NCBI GenBank assembly: GCA_044226485.1
Contig: JBGAGY010000001.1
Coordinates: forward strand, 186,001 to 250,000
Length of the DNA: 64,000 nucleotides
DNA from: UBA6663 sp044226485
GTDB taxonomy: Bacteria > Chloroflexota > Anaerolineae > Anaerolineales > UBA6663
Reading direction: 5' to 3'
Position numbers and translations under genes: made by a program. A model generated the notes under the pieces. The model was not told the DNA's origin and did not search any database. It was given only the letters and a program-made list of their open reading frames with translations. The first letter of the stretch is position 1. The number at the start of each line of letters is the position of its first letter. Below, in pieces: positions 26,610-35,375 of this stretch.

Positions 26610-28190
26610 ATGAGTGACAAGCCCTCCGAAAAACCGCCCATTCTGAATCCGCGGACCAGGTTCTCGGCCACCGGGCTGATCGTGCTGCTGTTGGTGGCCT
26701 TTGCCATCCAGCAGTACATCATCAGCCCACTTCTGGCGCCGAAGACCGAGATCCCGTACAGCGAGTTCAAGACCGCGCTCCGCGCCGGTCAGATCCAGGC
26801 TGTCGCGGTCAGCGATACGCAGATCACGGCCACGCGCAAAGACGCCACGACGTTCACGACGATCCGTGTGGAAGATGCGACGTTGCTGCAAGAACTCGAG
26901 AGCCAGAACGTCTCGATCCAGGGGGAGACCGCCGACGCCAGCGGTGGACTGCTGGTGCTGTTCCTGACCTGGGGTCTGCCGCTGCTCCTCATCGTCGGGT
27001 TTACGTGGTGGACCATGCAACGCATGAAGGGCGGCCCAGGCGGAGGCGCCGGCGGGATCTTCTCATTCGGCAAGAGCAAGGCGCGCTCGATCCAGGGCAA
27101 ACAAACGGGCGTGACCTTCCAGGACGTCGGCGGTGTGGGCACCGCCAGCACCGACCTGCGCGAGGTGATCGAGTTCCTCAAGAGCCCGGCGCAATTCCAG
27201 CGCCTCGGAGGCAAGATGCCGAAGGGCGTGCTGCTCGTCGGGCCGCCCGGCACCGGCAAGACCTTGCTGGCGCGCGCGACGGCCGGTGAGGCCGGCGTGC
27301 CCTTCTTCTCGATCAGCGGCGCCGAATTCGTCGAGATGTTCGTGGGCGTGGGCGCCTCGCGCGTGCGTGACCTCTTCGATCAGGCCAAGAAGGCCGCCCC
27401 AAGCATCGTCTTCATCGACGAGATCGACGCCATCGGCGGTCGGCGTGCCGGGGCCGGCGCCATCGGCGTACATGAGGAACGCGAACAAACCCTCAATCAG
27501 CTGTTGGCCGAGATGGACGGCTTCGAGACCTCACGCGGTGTGATCCTGATGGCGGCCACCAATCGACTCGAGATCCTCGACCCTGCCCTGCTGCGCCCTG
27601 GCCGGTTCGACCGACAGATCATGGTCGATCTGGCCGACCTGGCCGGTCGAATCGAGATCCTGAATATCCATGTGCGCGGCGTCACCCTCGCGCCGAATCT
27701 GGATCTGGCCGCTGTAGCCCGCATCACGCCGGGATTCTCCGGGGCGGATCTGGCCAACATCGTCAACGAAGCGGCGCTGCTGGCGGCGCGACGCGACAAA
27801 GCGGCCGTTGACCTCTCCGACTTCGATGAAGCGATCGAACGGGTGATGGCCGGTGCTGAACGGCGTAATCGGGTGATGAATTTGCACGAAAAGGAAATCG
27901 TGGCCGTCCACGAGGCCGGCCATGCTCTGCTGGCCAGCCTGCTGCCCGGCCTCGATCGCGTCCACAAAGTCACGATCGTGCCGCGCGGACGCGCGCTCGG
28001 TTATACCTGGCAGCGCCCCACTGAAGATCGCTTCCTGCTCAGCGAGGGGAGTTGGGTGCTCGATTGGTCGTGCTGCTGGGCGGCCGGGTGGCCGAGAGCC
28101 TTGTTTTCAGCGAGGTCTCGACCGGCGCATCCGACGACCTCGGCCGGGCGACCGATCTGGCGCGCCGCATGGTCACGGAGTACGGCATGA
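26610..28190 (+). CDS. ftsH: ATP-dependent zinc metalloprotease FtsH, N-terminal part before a frameshift
   Basis: The frame encodes two membrane segments (about 20-42 and 112-132), an AAA module with GPPGTGKT (211-218), IVFIDEID (266-273) and the second region of homology (PALLRPGRFDRQ), and the protease motif HEAGH (434-438). After FLLSE the reading slips to non-FtsH residues ending at 28190, because one G is missing from the G-run 28046-28049. With an extra G it would continue as GELGAR into the C-terminal part at 28052-28528. As sequenced, the product lacks the third zinc ligand (Asp in GASDDLGRAT). This is a real disruption, slippage control or a consensus error. It starts 3 nt after the RNB gene. 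Confidence 0.9.
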   Translation: MSDKPSEKPPILNPRTRFSATGLIVLLLVAFAIQQYIISPLLAPKTEIPYSEFKTALRAGQIQAVAVSDTQITATRKDATTFTTIRVEDATLLQELESQNVSIQGETADASGGLLVLFLTWGLPLLLIVGFTWWTMQRMKGGPGGGAGGIFSFGKSKARSIQGKQTGVTFQDVGGVGTASTDLREVIEFLKSPAQFQRLGGKMPKGVLLVGPPGTGKTLLARATAGEAGVPFFSISGAEFVEMFVGVGASRVRDLFDQAKKAAPSIVFIDEIDAIGGRRAGAGAIGVHEEREQTLNQLLAEMDGFETSRGVILMAATNRLEILDPALLRPGRFDRQIMVDLADLAGRIEILNIHVRGVTLAPNLDLAAVARITPGFSGADLANIVNEAALLAARRDKAAVDLSDFDEAIERVMAGAERRNRVMNLHEKEIVAVHEAGHALLASLLPGLDRVHKVTIVPRGRALGYTWQRPTEDRFLLSEGSWVLDWSCCWAAGWPRALFSARSRPAHPTTSAGRPIWRAAWSRSTA

Positions 28191-28528
28191 GTCCGGCCCT
28201 CGGACCTGTCCGGCTGGCGGCCGACGCCCAGGCGGCTTACCTGGGGCAATCCTATGGGCTCGATGCCCGCGTCAGCCAGACGACCTCGGCGCTCGTGGAC
28301 GTCGAGACCCGGCGCCTCGTCGAAGACGCCGCTGAACAGGGGCGGGTCATGCTCGAACAACAACGACCGGCTCTCGACCGGCTCGCGGCCAAGCTCTCGG
28401 CACAGGAAACGGTCTCGTCGGACGAGATCGACGCCATCCTCGGCCGGGCGCCGGCGGATCCGCCGAAGCCGTCGAGTGGCGTGCCCACGATTGTGCAACA
28501 GCCCGAAGCCTGGGGCGAGACGATCTGA
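28052..28528 (+). CDS. ftsH: FtsH, C-terminal part after the frameshift
   Basis: The frame opens in the FtsH peptidase domain with GARLVVLLGGRVAESLVF, then GASDDLGRATDLARRMV, which supplies the third zinc ligand, and the SYGLDARVS region. It ends with a Pro-rich tail. A TTG at 28052 could in theory start translation, but a 158-residue fragment without HExxH would be inactive. It belongs to the same gene as the previous entry. Confidence 0.85.
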   Translation: MGARLVVLLGGRVAESLVFSEVSTGASDDLGRATDLARRMVTEYGMSPALGPVRLAADAQAAYLGQSYGLDARVSQTTSALVDVETRRLVEDAAEQGRVMLEQQRPALDRLAAKLSAQETVSSDEIDAILGRAPADPPKPSSGVPTIVQQPEAWGETI

Positions 28529-28580
28529 CGCAGCGCGAGATCGATGCTGCCTGCAGCCAGGCGCGGGATGATGCTGTTCG

Positions 28581-28612
28581 GAGGCGCTGTGCCGCGTGAC
28601 CAGCGGCGCCTC
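28581..28612 (+). terminator. Hairpin downstream of ftsH
   Basis: A 7-bp arm GAGGCGC (28581-28587) pairs with GCGCCTC (28606-28612). No T-run is present. It is possibly the end of the 13-28 kb transcript. Confidence 0.35.
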
Positions 28613-28704
28613 GCCGAGCCAGGACGGCCGTGATCATGCGTGGAGGACACCTCAACGCAATGGTCGCTCGTCGCCTGGCGGCAGCGATCGGATTGATCCT
28701 GCGA

Positions 28705-28986
28705 TCAAACGACCTGTCGCTGCACAAGGTGACGGATAAACCCGATAACGGCCGGCAAGAGCATGGCACCCAAAAGAGCTCCGGCCAGGGCCGGAGGATT
28801 GAAGTCCGCCGCATTGAGCGCGCCCATTCCCACCAGCGACGGGACCAGCCCACCGATGAGCATGGCGCCGCCGGCGCCGGCCAGGGCGTCAACCACCAGG
28901 TCCGCCCCGTGAGCCGAACCGATCGTCCGGCCCACCAGCCAGCCCACAAGCACCCCGACCGCAAACCACAACGCGACATTGATCAT
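28705..28986 (-). CDS. GlsB/YeaQ/YmgE family membrane protein (copy 3)
   Basis: A 93-residue paralogue of the proteins at 10253 and 15363, starting MINVALWFAVGVLVGWLVGR, with three hydrophobic segments. It is on the minus strand, convergent with ftsH. GGAGG lies 5 nt before the ATG at 28986. Three copies in one window are unusual for a normally one- or two-copy family. Confidence 0.85.
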   Translation of the reverse strand: MINVALWFAVGVLVGWLVGRTIGSAHGADLVVDALAGAGGAMLIGGLVPSLVGMGALNAADFNPPALAGALLGAMLLPAVIGFIRHLVQRQVV

Positions 28987-29256
28987 GCTTGCCTCCTGCC
29001 AACGCAGCGAAGCGACTGATGAAGCCGCGACTCGACGCGCCGAAGTATGTACCGCGGGCGTCGTGGCTAATCGCCTTCATCGCTTGACGTGGGTCTCGTT
29101 CGTGATTGGATTGTGCCCACCAACATGAGGCTGCGCAGTCACATTAGCGTCACAGACTCCACTCATGCGCCCAGGCGGTTGACGAGGAAGTTGCGCGTGA
29201 TCGTATTGGGCTTTGCGGTTCGAGCCTGGGCAGCCTGCACGGATCCAGGAAAGAGT

Positions 29257-30201
29257 TCAGCGCTCAGCCACACAGACCTGATTGCGGCCGGCGGCCTTGG
29301 CCCGATACAGGGCCTCATCGGCCGCTTTGAGGATGCCGAAACTGGTCAACGCATGTTGGGGAAAGATCGCCACACCCACTGAGAGCGTGATGAGGTCAAG
29401 GATCAATCCGTTGAAGTCGACGCGCAGGTCCATGCCGCGCAGCAACTCGGCTCGCTTCAGGGTGACTTGAAGCGAAGCATCCGGCAGGACAACGATGAAC
29501 TCGTCACCGCCAAACCGGGCAGCGATATCTTCTCGACGGACCGATTCAAACAGGCGGATGCCTAGTTCGCGCAGGATGGCATCGCCGACCGCATGACCGG
29601 CGGTGTCATTGAAATGCTTGAAGTGATCGATATCGAGCATGATGACGCCGAGCTCCTGCCGTTTGCGCTCGGCTCGTAGCAGCTCTCGTTCGAGGGTCTC
29701 TTCCATGTAGCGTCGATTGAACAATCCGGTGAGATGGTCACGCATCGACTGCTCACGTAAAAGCGCTTCACTCTTGACCAGGGCCTCTTCGGCGCGTTTA
29801 CGTTCGGTAATGTCCCGGATGTTGCATTGAATGACCCTGGCCTCACCCACCAGGTAGACATTGCTGACGAATTCGACCTGGATCAATCGCCCGGATTTGG
29901 CACGGAGCGGCAAATTCTCGTAACGAATGTATGCGTTCTCTTGGAGCGTCTTGAAGGCGGCCTGGTTGGCTTCCGTATCGACGAAGGCACCGACCTGCCA
30001 CAGGGTTCGTTTGACGATTTCGTCGCGCGAGTACCCCAGCATGTCCATGAGGAAGGGGTTGACATCGACGATCAAGCCAGTGTCAGCGTCAACGATCAGG
30101 ATCCCATCTTGAGCGGCTTCAAACAGCCGCCGGTAACGGAGCTCGGAGTCTTTGAGGTCTTGTGCAGTTGAAGGTCTGGCTTTTCTGGTTGTACGCGTCA
30201 T
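29257..30201 (-). CDS. PAS-GGDEF diguanylate cyclase
   Basis: The 314-residue cytoplasmic protein has one PAS domain (about 20-135, with FEAAQDGILIVDADTG) and a GGDEF domain (about 150-314). The active-site motif is RFGGDEF, with RRED five residues before GGDEF, so the product-inhibition I-site is retained. It should make c-di-GMP. No membrane segment is present, so it senses an internal signal. It diverges from the BTAD-AAA regulator at 30606. Confidence 0.92.
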   Translation of the reverse strand: MTRTTRKARPSTAQDLKDSELRYRRLFEAAQDGILIVDADTGLIVDVNPFLMDMLGYSRDEIVKRTLWQVGAFVDTEANQAAFKTLQENAYIRYENLPLRAKSGRLIQVEFVSNVYLVGEARVIQCNIRDITERKRAEEALVKSEALLREQSMRDHLTGLFNRRYMEETLERELLRAERKRQELGVIMLDIDHFKHFNDTAGHAVGDAILRELGIRLFESVRREDIAARFGGDEFIVVLPDASLQVTLKRAELLRGMDLRVDFNGLILDLITLSVGVAIFPQHALTSFGILKAADEALYRAKAAGRNQVCVAER

Positions 30202-30605
30202 TGCGCCCAGGGCCTTTCAGCGACGGGATGTCTGGTCGACACCCCCTGTCATCATCGCGCCAGCCAGATTGGACACCCGCCTTGGCAGGTCCTCGAGACG
30301 GGTTGGGTGAGGCGTCAAAACCGCCCTGCTGCATCGGCGCCGGACGCCACGGGGGTTCGTCGTCTCGCAGGGAAAGAACCTGACGGCTTGATCGACTCGG
30401 CGAAGACATTTGGCGCAAACGCCGCCGAAAGCAGTGTTTCGGGCTCTCGCCGCACGAGCGATCGGCGCGGCTTTTCGCCGTCGAAGCCTCCACCCGATCA
30501 CCTGGGCCAACCACTCTGCATCATTCCCCAGTCGACTTCCCGTTAGCGGCAATATAATGATTGTGAGTCTCAAGAACGTCACACTCGGCGCTCGACAGCT
30601 CGTTC
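30202..30605. other. Divergent intergenic region before the BTAD-AAA regulator
   Basis: A perfect TATAAT stands at 30553-30558, 47 nt before the start codon at 30606, on the plus strand. The -35 region is weak (TCGACT at 30532-30537, short spacer). I see no gene in the 404 nt. Confidence 0.45.
30553..30558 (+). promoter_or_regulatory. Consensus -10 box upstream of the BTAD-AAA regulator
   Basis: TATAAT is rare in this GC-rich DNA and sits in the divergent gap, oriented for the gene at 30606. The -35 element is poor. Confidence 0.4.
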
Positions 30606-32978
30606 ATGAGCGACCTACATCTTCTTTTGCTTGGGCCGCCCGAGGTTCGCCTTGGGGCCCAGCTCCTTGCGTTTCCCACCCGCAAGACGCTGGCTCTCCT
30701 CGCTTATCTGGCGTTGGAGCCCGGACCGCAGCCCCGCGAACGCCTTGCCGCAATGTTATGGCCGGAATCCAGTGTCGAGCGCAGCTTTGGTTCCTTGCGC
30801 AATACGCTCAATCATCTCCTCACGACCTGGCGTAAGGCGAGCGGCCAGGAGGATCACCCGTACCTGGCGATCACGCACCAGACCCTTGGCCTTGACGCTG
30901 ATGCCTCTATCCAGATTGATCTTCAGACTGTCGAGCGGGCCTATGCCAGCGCGCGCGCCGATCGCTCCAGCCGGGCCGTGCCGGATGGGTCCGCCAGCGT
31001 CGCCATCTTGCAGGCCGCCGTGGCCTGCTATCGCGGCGACTTCCTGGCCGGGTTTTCGCTCGGCGACGCCCCGATCTTCGACGAATGGGTGGGCATCCAG
31101 CGCGAAGCCTGGCGACGGCGGCTCGGCCTGATCCTCGACCGGCTCTCGGAAGTCCAGTACGGCCTTGGCGAACTTGCGAACACCGCCGAGACAGCGTCGC
31201 TATGGATCGCGCTCGATGGCCTCAACGAAGTTGCGTACCGTCGAAAGATGCGCGCCCACTTCGCGGCCGGTGAGCGCGGCCAGGCATTGGAGACGTACGA
31301 CACCTGTCGCTCACTCCTGGCCTCCGAGCTCGGGATTGAACCCGAACCCGACACCGAGGCGCTCGTCGCCCGCATCCGTTCTCAGCATGCGCCGCAGGCG
31401 TTGACATCGAAACAGGCACCGTCACACACTCCCGTGGGCTTTCTGGAGGTTCTGTTTGCTGGACGGACCGCCGAGCGGCAAGTCCTGAGCTGGGGTTTCG
31501 CCAGGGCGCTGGAAGAGGAGACGCAGGTTGTGCTCATCAGCGGTGATGCCGGCATCGGCAAGACCCGTCTGGCCCACACGTTTCTCGATCAAGCCATCGC
31601 CCAGGGCGCCCAGGTGCTTCGGGGCGGTGCGTTTGAAGGCGGTCGCGGCATTCCGTTTCAACCCTGGGTCGAGGCTCTGCGAACCGAGCTCGAACGGAGT
31701 GATGGCCCGATGGACTGGCTGCGTCAGGCCCCCTGGCTGAGCCCCCTGGCTCAACTGGTCCCGGGTTTGCGCGAAAAGGTTCCAGATCTAGCGGTCGAAC
31801 CGGCGCGGCCGGGCCGCCTCGACTCGCCCGCCGGCCAATCGCGGATTTTCGAAGCCCTGACCCGGTTCACATTGGCCCAGGCCGAACGCGCGCCCTTGAT
31901 CGTGTTCTTCGATGATCTGCAGTGGGCTGACAGCGCCACGCTGGATGCCCTGCAATATGCGATGCGGCGCTGGCGGACCCAGCACGCGCGCGTCCTGCTT
32001 CTGGTCAGCCTGCGAACTCCTGCGGCGCAAATGGCCGAACCAGGTCATCAACCCGGCCTCAACTCATGGTTGATGGACGTGGAGCACGAATGGAAGGCAT
32101 TCCATATCGAACTCGAGCCTCTGAGCGAGGCCGAGACCGTGAAGATGCTGCAGGACCTGCTCGAGCCACGGGCGTCTGATTTCGCTCAATGGGTCTACAG
32201 CGAGACCGGTGGCCACCCCTTCTACGTCATGGAGACACTCAAGGACTTGCTCGAGCGTGGCGCACTTCATCCGCACCGTCGCCCTGCCGGCAGGTGGACC
32301 TTCGAGATCGACAGCCGACACGACCTGGGCAAGAGCGTGAGAGTGCCTTCGACAGTGCGGGCGGTCATCCGTTCACGGCTGAAGCGGTTGAGCCCGGCAG
32401 CCTTCACGCTACTGGCCGCCGGGACCGTGCTTGAACATGCGTTGACGTTCGAGCGTCTTTGCGCTGTCGCTAATCTTTCTCCGGATGTCGGGCTTTCGGC
32501 TCTGGATGAGGTGTTGAGCGGCCGATTGCTTCGCGACATCGAAATGCCCGGTCTCGCCAGCGCCTTCGCCTTCGCCAACGACATGCTCAGGGACGTGGTC
32601 TACACCGAGGCGGGCGATGCGCGGCGGCGGCTCTTCCATCGGCGCGCCCTCGACCTGCTGGAGGCCGAGCACGATTCCGCAGCTGTGCTCGCCCACCATG
32701 CCATGGCCGCCGGGGCGGCCCAGGATGCGCTCAGACACAGCCTGGCTGCCGGGCAGGAGGCGCTTCGAGTCGTCGCTCCCGGTGAGGCCCATGCTCACCT
32801 CGACAATGCCCGCAAGCTCGCCCGAGAGGCTGCAGCCGCCAGCGCCGATGTCGAAGCCCGATTGCGCGACCTCTACACCCAGCTGGGGCAGGCCTATGAG
32901 CAGAACGATCAGCCGGAATTGGCCGCCCGTATCTATGCCGAGCGGGCTCGAATCATGCCGCCCGGGCCGATGCCCTGA
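30606..32978 (+). CDS. BTAD/AAA ATPase transcriptional regulator (SARP-like)
   Basis: The 790-residue protein starts with a wHTH-like DNA-binding segment and a BTAD domain (about 100-260, with YRGDFLAGF and QREAWRRRL). A P-loop ATPase follows, with GDAGIGKT at 313-320 and Walker B LIVFFDDLQWAD near 431-442. Helical repeats fill the C-terminus. This SARP/MalT-like layout is common in Chloroflexota and actinobacteria. Its target genes are unknown; the divergent cyclase and the downstream tectonin-like gene are candidates. Confidence 0.85.
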   Translation: MSDLHLLLLGPPEVRLGAQLLAFPTRKTLALLAYLALEPGPQPRERLAAMLWPESSVERSFGSLRNTLNHLLTTWRKASGQEDHPYLAITHQTLGLDADASIQIDLQTVERAYASARADRSSRAVPDGSASVAILQAAVACYRGDFLAGFSLGDAPIFDEWVGIQREAWRRRLGLILDRLSEVQYGLGELANTAETASLWIALDGLNEVAYRRKMRAHFAAGERGQALETYDTCRSLLASELGIEPEPDTEALVARIRSQHAPQALTSKQAPSHTPVGFLEVLFAGRTAERQVLSWGFARALEEETQVVLISGDAGIGKTRLAHTFLDQAIAQGAQVLRGGAFEGGRGIPFQPWVEALRTELERSDGPMDWLRQAPWLSPLAQLVPGLREKVPDLAVEPARPGRLDSPAGQSRIFEALTRFTLAQAERAPLIVFFDDLQWADSATLDALQYAMRRWRTQHARVLLLVSLRTPAAQMAEPGHQPGLNSWLMDVEHEWKAFHIELEPLSEAETVKMLQDLLEPRASDFAQWVYSETGGHPFYVMETLKDLLERGALHPHRRPAGRWTFEIDSRHDLGKSVRVPSTVRAVIRSRLKRLSPAAFTLLAAGTVLEHALTFERLCAVANLSPDVGLSALDEVLSGRLLRDIEMPGLASAFAFANDMLRDVVYTEAGDARRRLFHRRALDLLEAEHDSAAVLAHHAMAAGAAQDALRHSLAAGQEALRVVAPGEAHAHLDNARKLAREAAAASADVEARLRDLYTQLGQAYEQNDQPELAARIYAERARIMPPGPMP

Positions 32979-33276
32979 TCGTCAGATAACGGCGCGTTCG
33001 CCAGTGACGCCCCGTCACCGGCTTGTTTTGTCTCCGGCGCCCCTCACCCGCCCGATGACACGCCTTTGAGACGCTAAGTCGGTATGCTCATGAGAGCCAC
33101 ACGAGGCCGCCTCGGGATCGATCCGACGGAATGGCTCATGGCCACAGGCCCGGTTCACCTCATCCAATGACCAGCGCGGCTCGCCCAAATGCGCGCCGCC
33201 CCTTCACGCAGACCGCCGCATTCCATGCATGGTGGATCCAGGTCCTCGTGCGCTCTCGACCTTAAGGAGGTCACCC

Positions 33277-34290
33277 ATGTCAGTCTGGAAACTCAGGACC
33301 ATCTCGGTCGGCGCCACCGGCGCCATCTGGGGCGCCGGCGCCATGGACGGCACGCTCCTTCGACTGTATAGCGATACCGGTTTGGTCGGCTGGAACGCCG
33401 TCCAACTCGGACGGGCGGATGCCGTCGCCGCCATCGATAGAGGCGAAGCCTGGTGCATCACCCAGGACCACGAGATCTGGCACGCCGTGGATGCGCATCT
33501 GCCGAAGCGCAACCGCTGGTACAGGGTGCCGACCCATAGCGGTCGTGCCGATGCTCAGACCATCTCGGTCGGCGCCGTCGACGGAGCAGTCTGGTACGCC
33601 CAGACAGATGGAAGTCTGTTTCTGAGGGGGGGTGGCAGCTGGCACGCTGAAGAGTTCGGCCGGGCGACGCTCATCGCCGCAGTCAGCAAGAGCCAGATCT
33701 GGTGCATCAACGCCGCCCACGAGATCTGGCATCTCGATGGCACCTGGTCGAAGATCCCCACACACTCTGGCCTGGCCGACGCGATGTCCATCTCGGTCGG
33801 CGTCGACGGCTCCGTATGGTACGTCCAGGCAGACGGCACACTGTGCTGGCGAGAGGACAACAACTGGCGCATCGATCCCTGGGTCAAGGCGACCGTGGTG
33901 GCCGCTTTCACAGTGAGCGACGTCTGGTGCCTCGACGCAACGGGCGAGGTCTGGCACAAGTTTGCGGGCCTGTGGTCGAACGAGATCGATTTGAACAGAA
34001 ACGAAGTGAATTGGACCTACACGGTCAAGGAGCACGAGCACTTGCTGGGGATCGTGCACCGCGAGTTCAAGTTGACCGACAAGTACGACGACTCCGAGGT
34101 CAATCGCATCATGGGGCTGCTGATGGCTCAGAACCCGCATGTCACACGCGACACGATGCGCCCCGACGATGTGCTCCGGCTCCGGTACGAGGCAGCCAGC
34201 CGGTCTCCCGCCTTCGAGCGTTCGCGAAACACCAATGCGGACTTCGCGCTATTGGCGCGCCAGAGGCGAAGCAATCCGATCTCGCCTTGA
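33277..34290 (+). CDS. Tectonin-repeat beta-propeller protein with C-terminal LysM-like domain
   Basis: The 337-residue product contains at least three tectonin-type repeats of the form ISVG..G..W......G.L.......W......A..IAA.....WCI....EIWH (for example TISVGATGAIWG, MSISVGVDGSVWY). Such repeats build six-bladed propellers that bind glycans or other ligands. The C-terminal segment (YTVKEHEHLLGIV, MAQNPHVTRDTMRPDDVLRL) looks like a LysM domain. A strong AAGGAGG lies 7 nt before the ATG. No signal peptide is evident, which is odd for a wall-binding module. The function is unknown. Confidence 0.75.
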   Translation: MSVWKLRTISVGATGAIWGAGAMDGTLLRLYSDTGLVGWNAVQLGRADAVAAIDRGEAWCITQDHEIWHAVDAHLPKRNRWYRVPTHSGRADAQTISVGAVDGAVWYAQTDGSLFLRGGGSWHAEEFGRATLIAAVSKSQIWCINAAHEIWHLDGTWSKIPTHSGLADAMSISVGVDGSVWYVQADGTLCWREDNNWRIDPWVKATVVAAFTVSDVWCLDATGEVWHKFAGLWSNEIDLNRNEVNWTYTVKEHEHLLGIVHREFKLTDKYDDSEVNRIMGLLMAQNPHVTRDTMRPDDVLRLRYEAASRSPAFERSRNTNADFALLARQRRSNPISP

Positions 34291-34351
34291 GTGCCTGTCG
34301 CTGGAACGTTTGGCCAGGGCGTGTGGCTGGCAGGGACCATGGCCTTGGGGT

Positions 34352-34385
34352 AGCGGTGGTCACACCGCTCGGTGGTCACACCGCT
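34352..34385 (+). repeat. Tandem 16-bp palindromic repeat
   Basis: CGGTGGTCACACCGCT occurs twice back to back at 34354-34369 and 34370-34385. Each unit can fold as AGCGGTG/CACCGCT. It lies 61 nt after the tectonin gene and may act as terminator or REP-like element. Confidence 0.6.
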
Positions 34386-34421
34386 GTGACTGTGTTCGCC
34401 ATGACACGCTCAGAGTCAGCC

Positions 34422-34712
34422 TCAGGCAGGCCACTGACGGAAGCGTGCCCGCCATTGGGCCTGAGCTTGCTCGAGCGTCATCCGCCAGCGAAAGCCAAGG
34501 TGCGCCGGGATGCCGCGACCACAATGGGCACAGATCGTGATCTCGTGGACTTTCGTCCACGGATCTTCCTGGTTGAGCGTCGCTGGAGGCAACACGCGGA
34601 GTCGCTCAGACGTCTCCAGGCTGCCGCATTCGGGGCAGATGAAAGCCCGGCTGTAACCAGCAATGGGGAGTGGGTCCCCCGAATCCGGCGTGGCGTCTGG
34701 CAACACGCTCAT
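34422..34712 (-). CDS. Small double-CxxC zinc-ribbon protein
   Basis: A 96-residue protein with CPEC and CAHC motifs about 35 residues apart, then a C-terminal amphipathic helix (MTLEQAQAQWRARFRQ). It resembles the frame-disrupted product at 55009-55277 (CLEC, CSQC, FAEVQAEWRARYR). GGAG precedes the ATG at 34712. It is probably zinc-binding; the partner is unknown. Confidence 0.6.
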   Translation of the reverse strand: MSVLPDATPDSGDPLPIAGYSRAFICPECGSLETSERLRVLPPATLNQEDPWTKVHEITICAHCGRGIPAHLGFRWRMTLEQAQAQWRARFRQWPA

Positions 34713-34879
34713 GGTGGAACTCCAGTGTCTTGCCTGGCCTCGCGGCTCAGTCGTTCTGCACCCGTGAGGCCTTTCGAAGCAGTGCGATGGCGGGCGGCCG
34801 CCCGGATCGCCTTGGACTCTGCACAGAATGACCCGGGCGATCTGGTTTACTCCCCTGGGTTTTGAACTACCAAGCAGGT

Positions 34880-35143
34880 TCAGACCGATTTCGGGATCAG
34901 TTCACTTTCGCTCGGCAGCGCGCGGCGGATGACAAAGCGATCAAGGACCGGGGTGAGCGCACCCGTGCCGGCGACATACGACATCTGGCATTGTGGACAC
35001 ATGAAAGCGCCCATCTTCAGGATTCGGATACGGGCGCGGCATTCGGGACAAACAAAACACACCCGACCCGCGGGTGCGCTGATCACACACGCCCACTCTT
35101 TCGCTTGTTTGAGATTTGTCCAGGCAGTCTGTCGGATTGGCAT
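34880..35143 (-). CDS. Small zinc-ribbon protein
   Basis: Translation from the ATG at 35143 gives 87 residues. CFVCPECRARIRILKMGAF and MCPQCQ form a CxxC/CxxC zinc ribbon. The rest is short and partly helical. No ribosome binding site is convincing; a TTG at 35161 is the alternative start. It could be a free-standing zinc finger or a remnant. Confidence 0.5.
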   Translation of the reverse strand: MPIRQTAWTNLKQAKEWACVISAPAGRVCFVCPECRARIRILKMGAFMCPQCQMSYVAGTGALTPVLDRFVIRRALPSESELIPKSV

Positions 35144-35375
35144 CGATAGTCCAGTTTGCAACAGTGAGGGCGCAATGGGTTGGCTGGCCTCTTCAACACA
35201 GACACAACGCGAAGGATAGATCCCGTACTGCAGAGAGGTGCTTCGCAGACGAAACGGTAACCCAGGTAAGTCTATGCATCATCCAACTCCGTTGGCTGTC
35301 AGCGGATCCGGAGAGTCGCGTAGGATATCGCCGATTGTTGGGCAGGACTGAAGCGTGTGAAATGCTGAGGGAACC

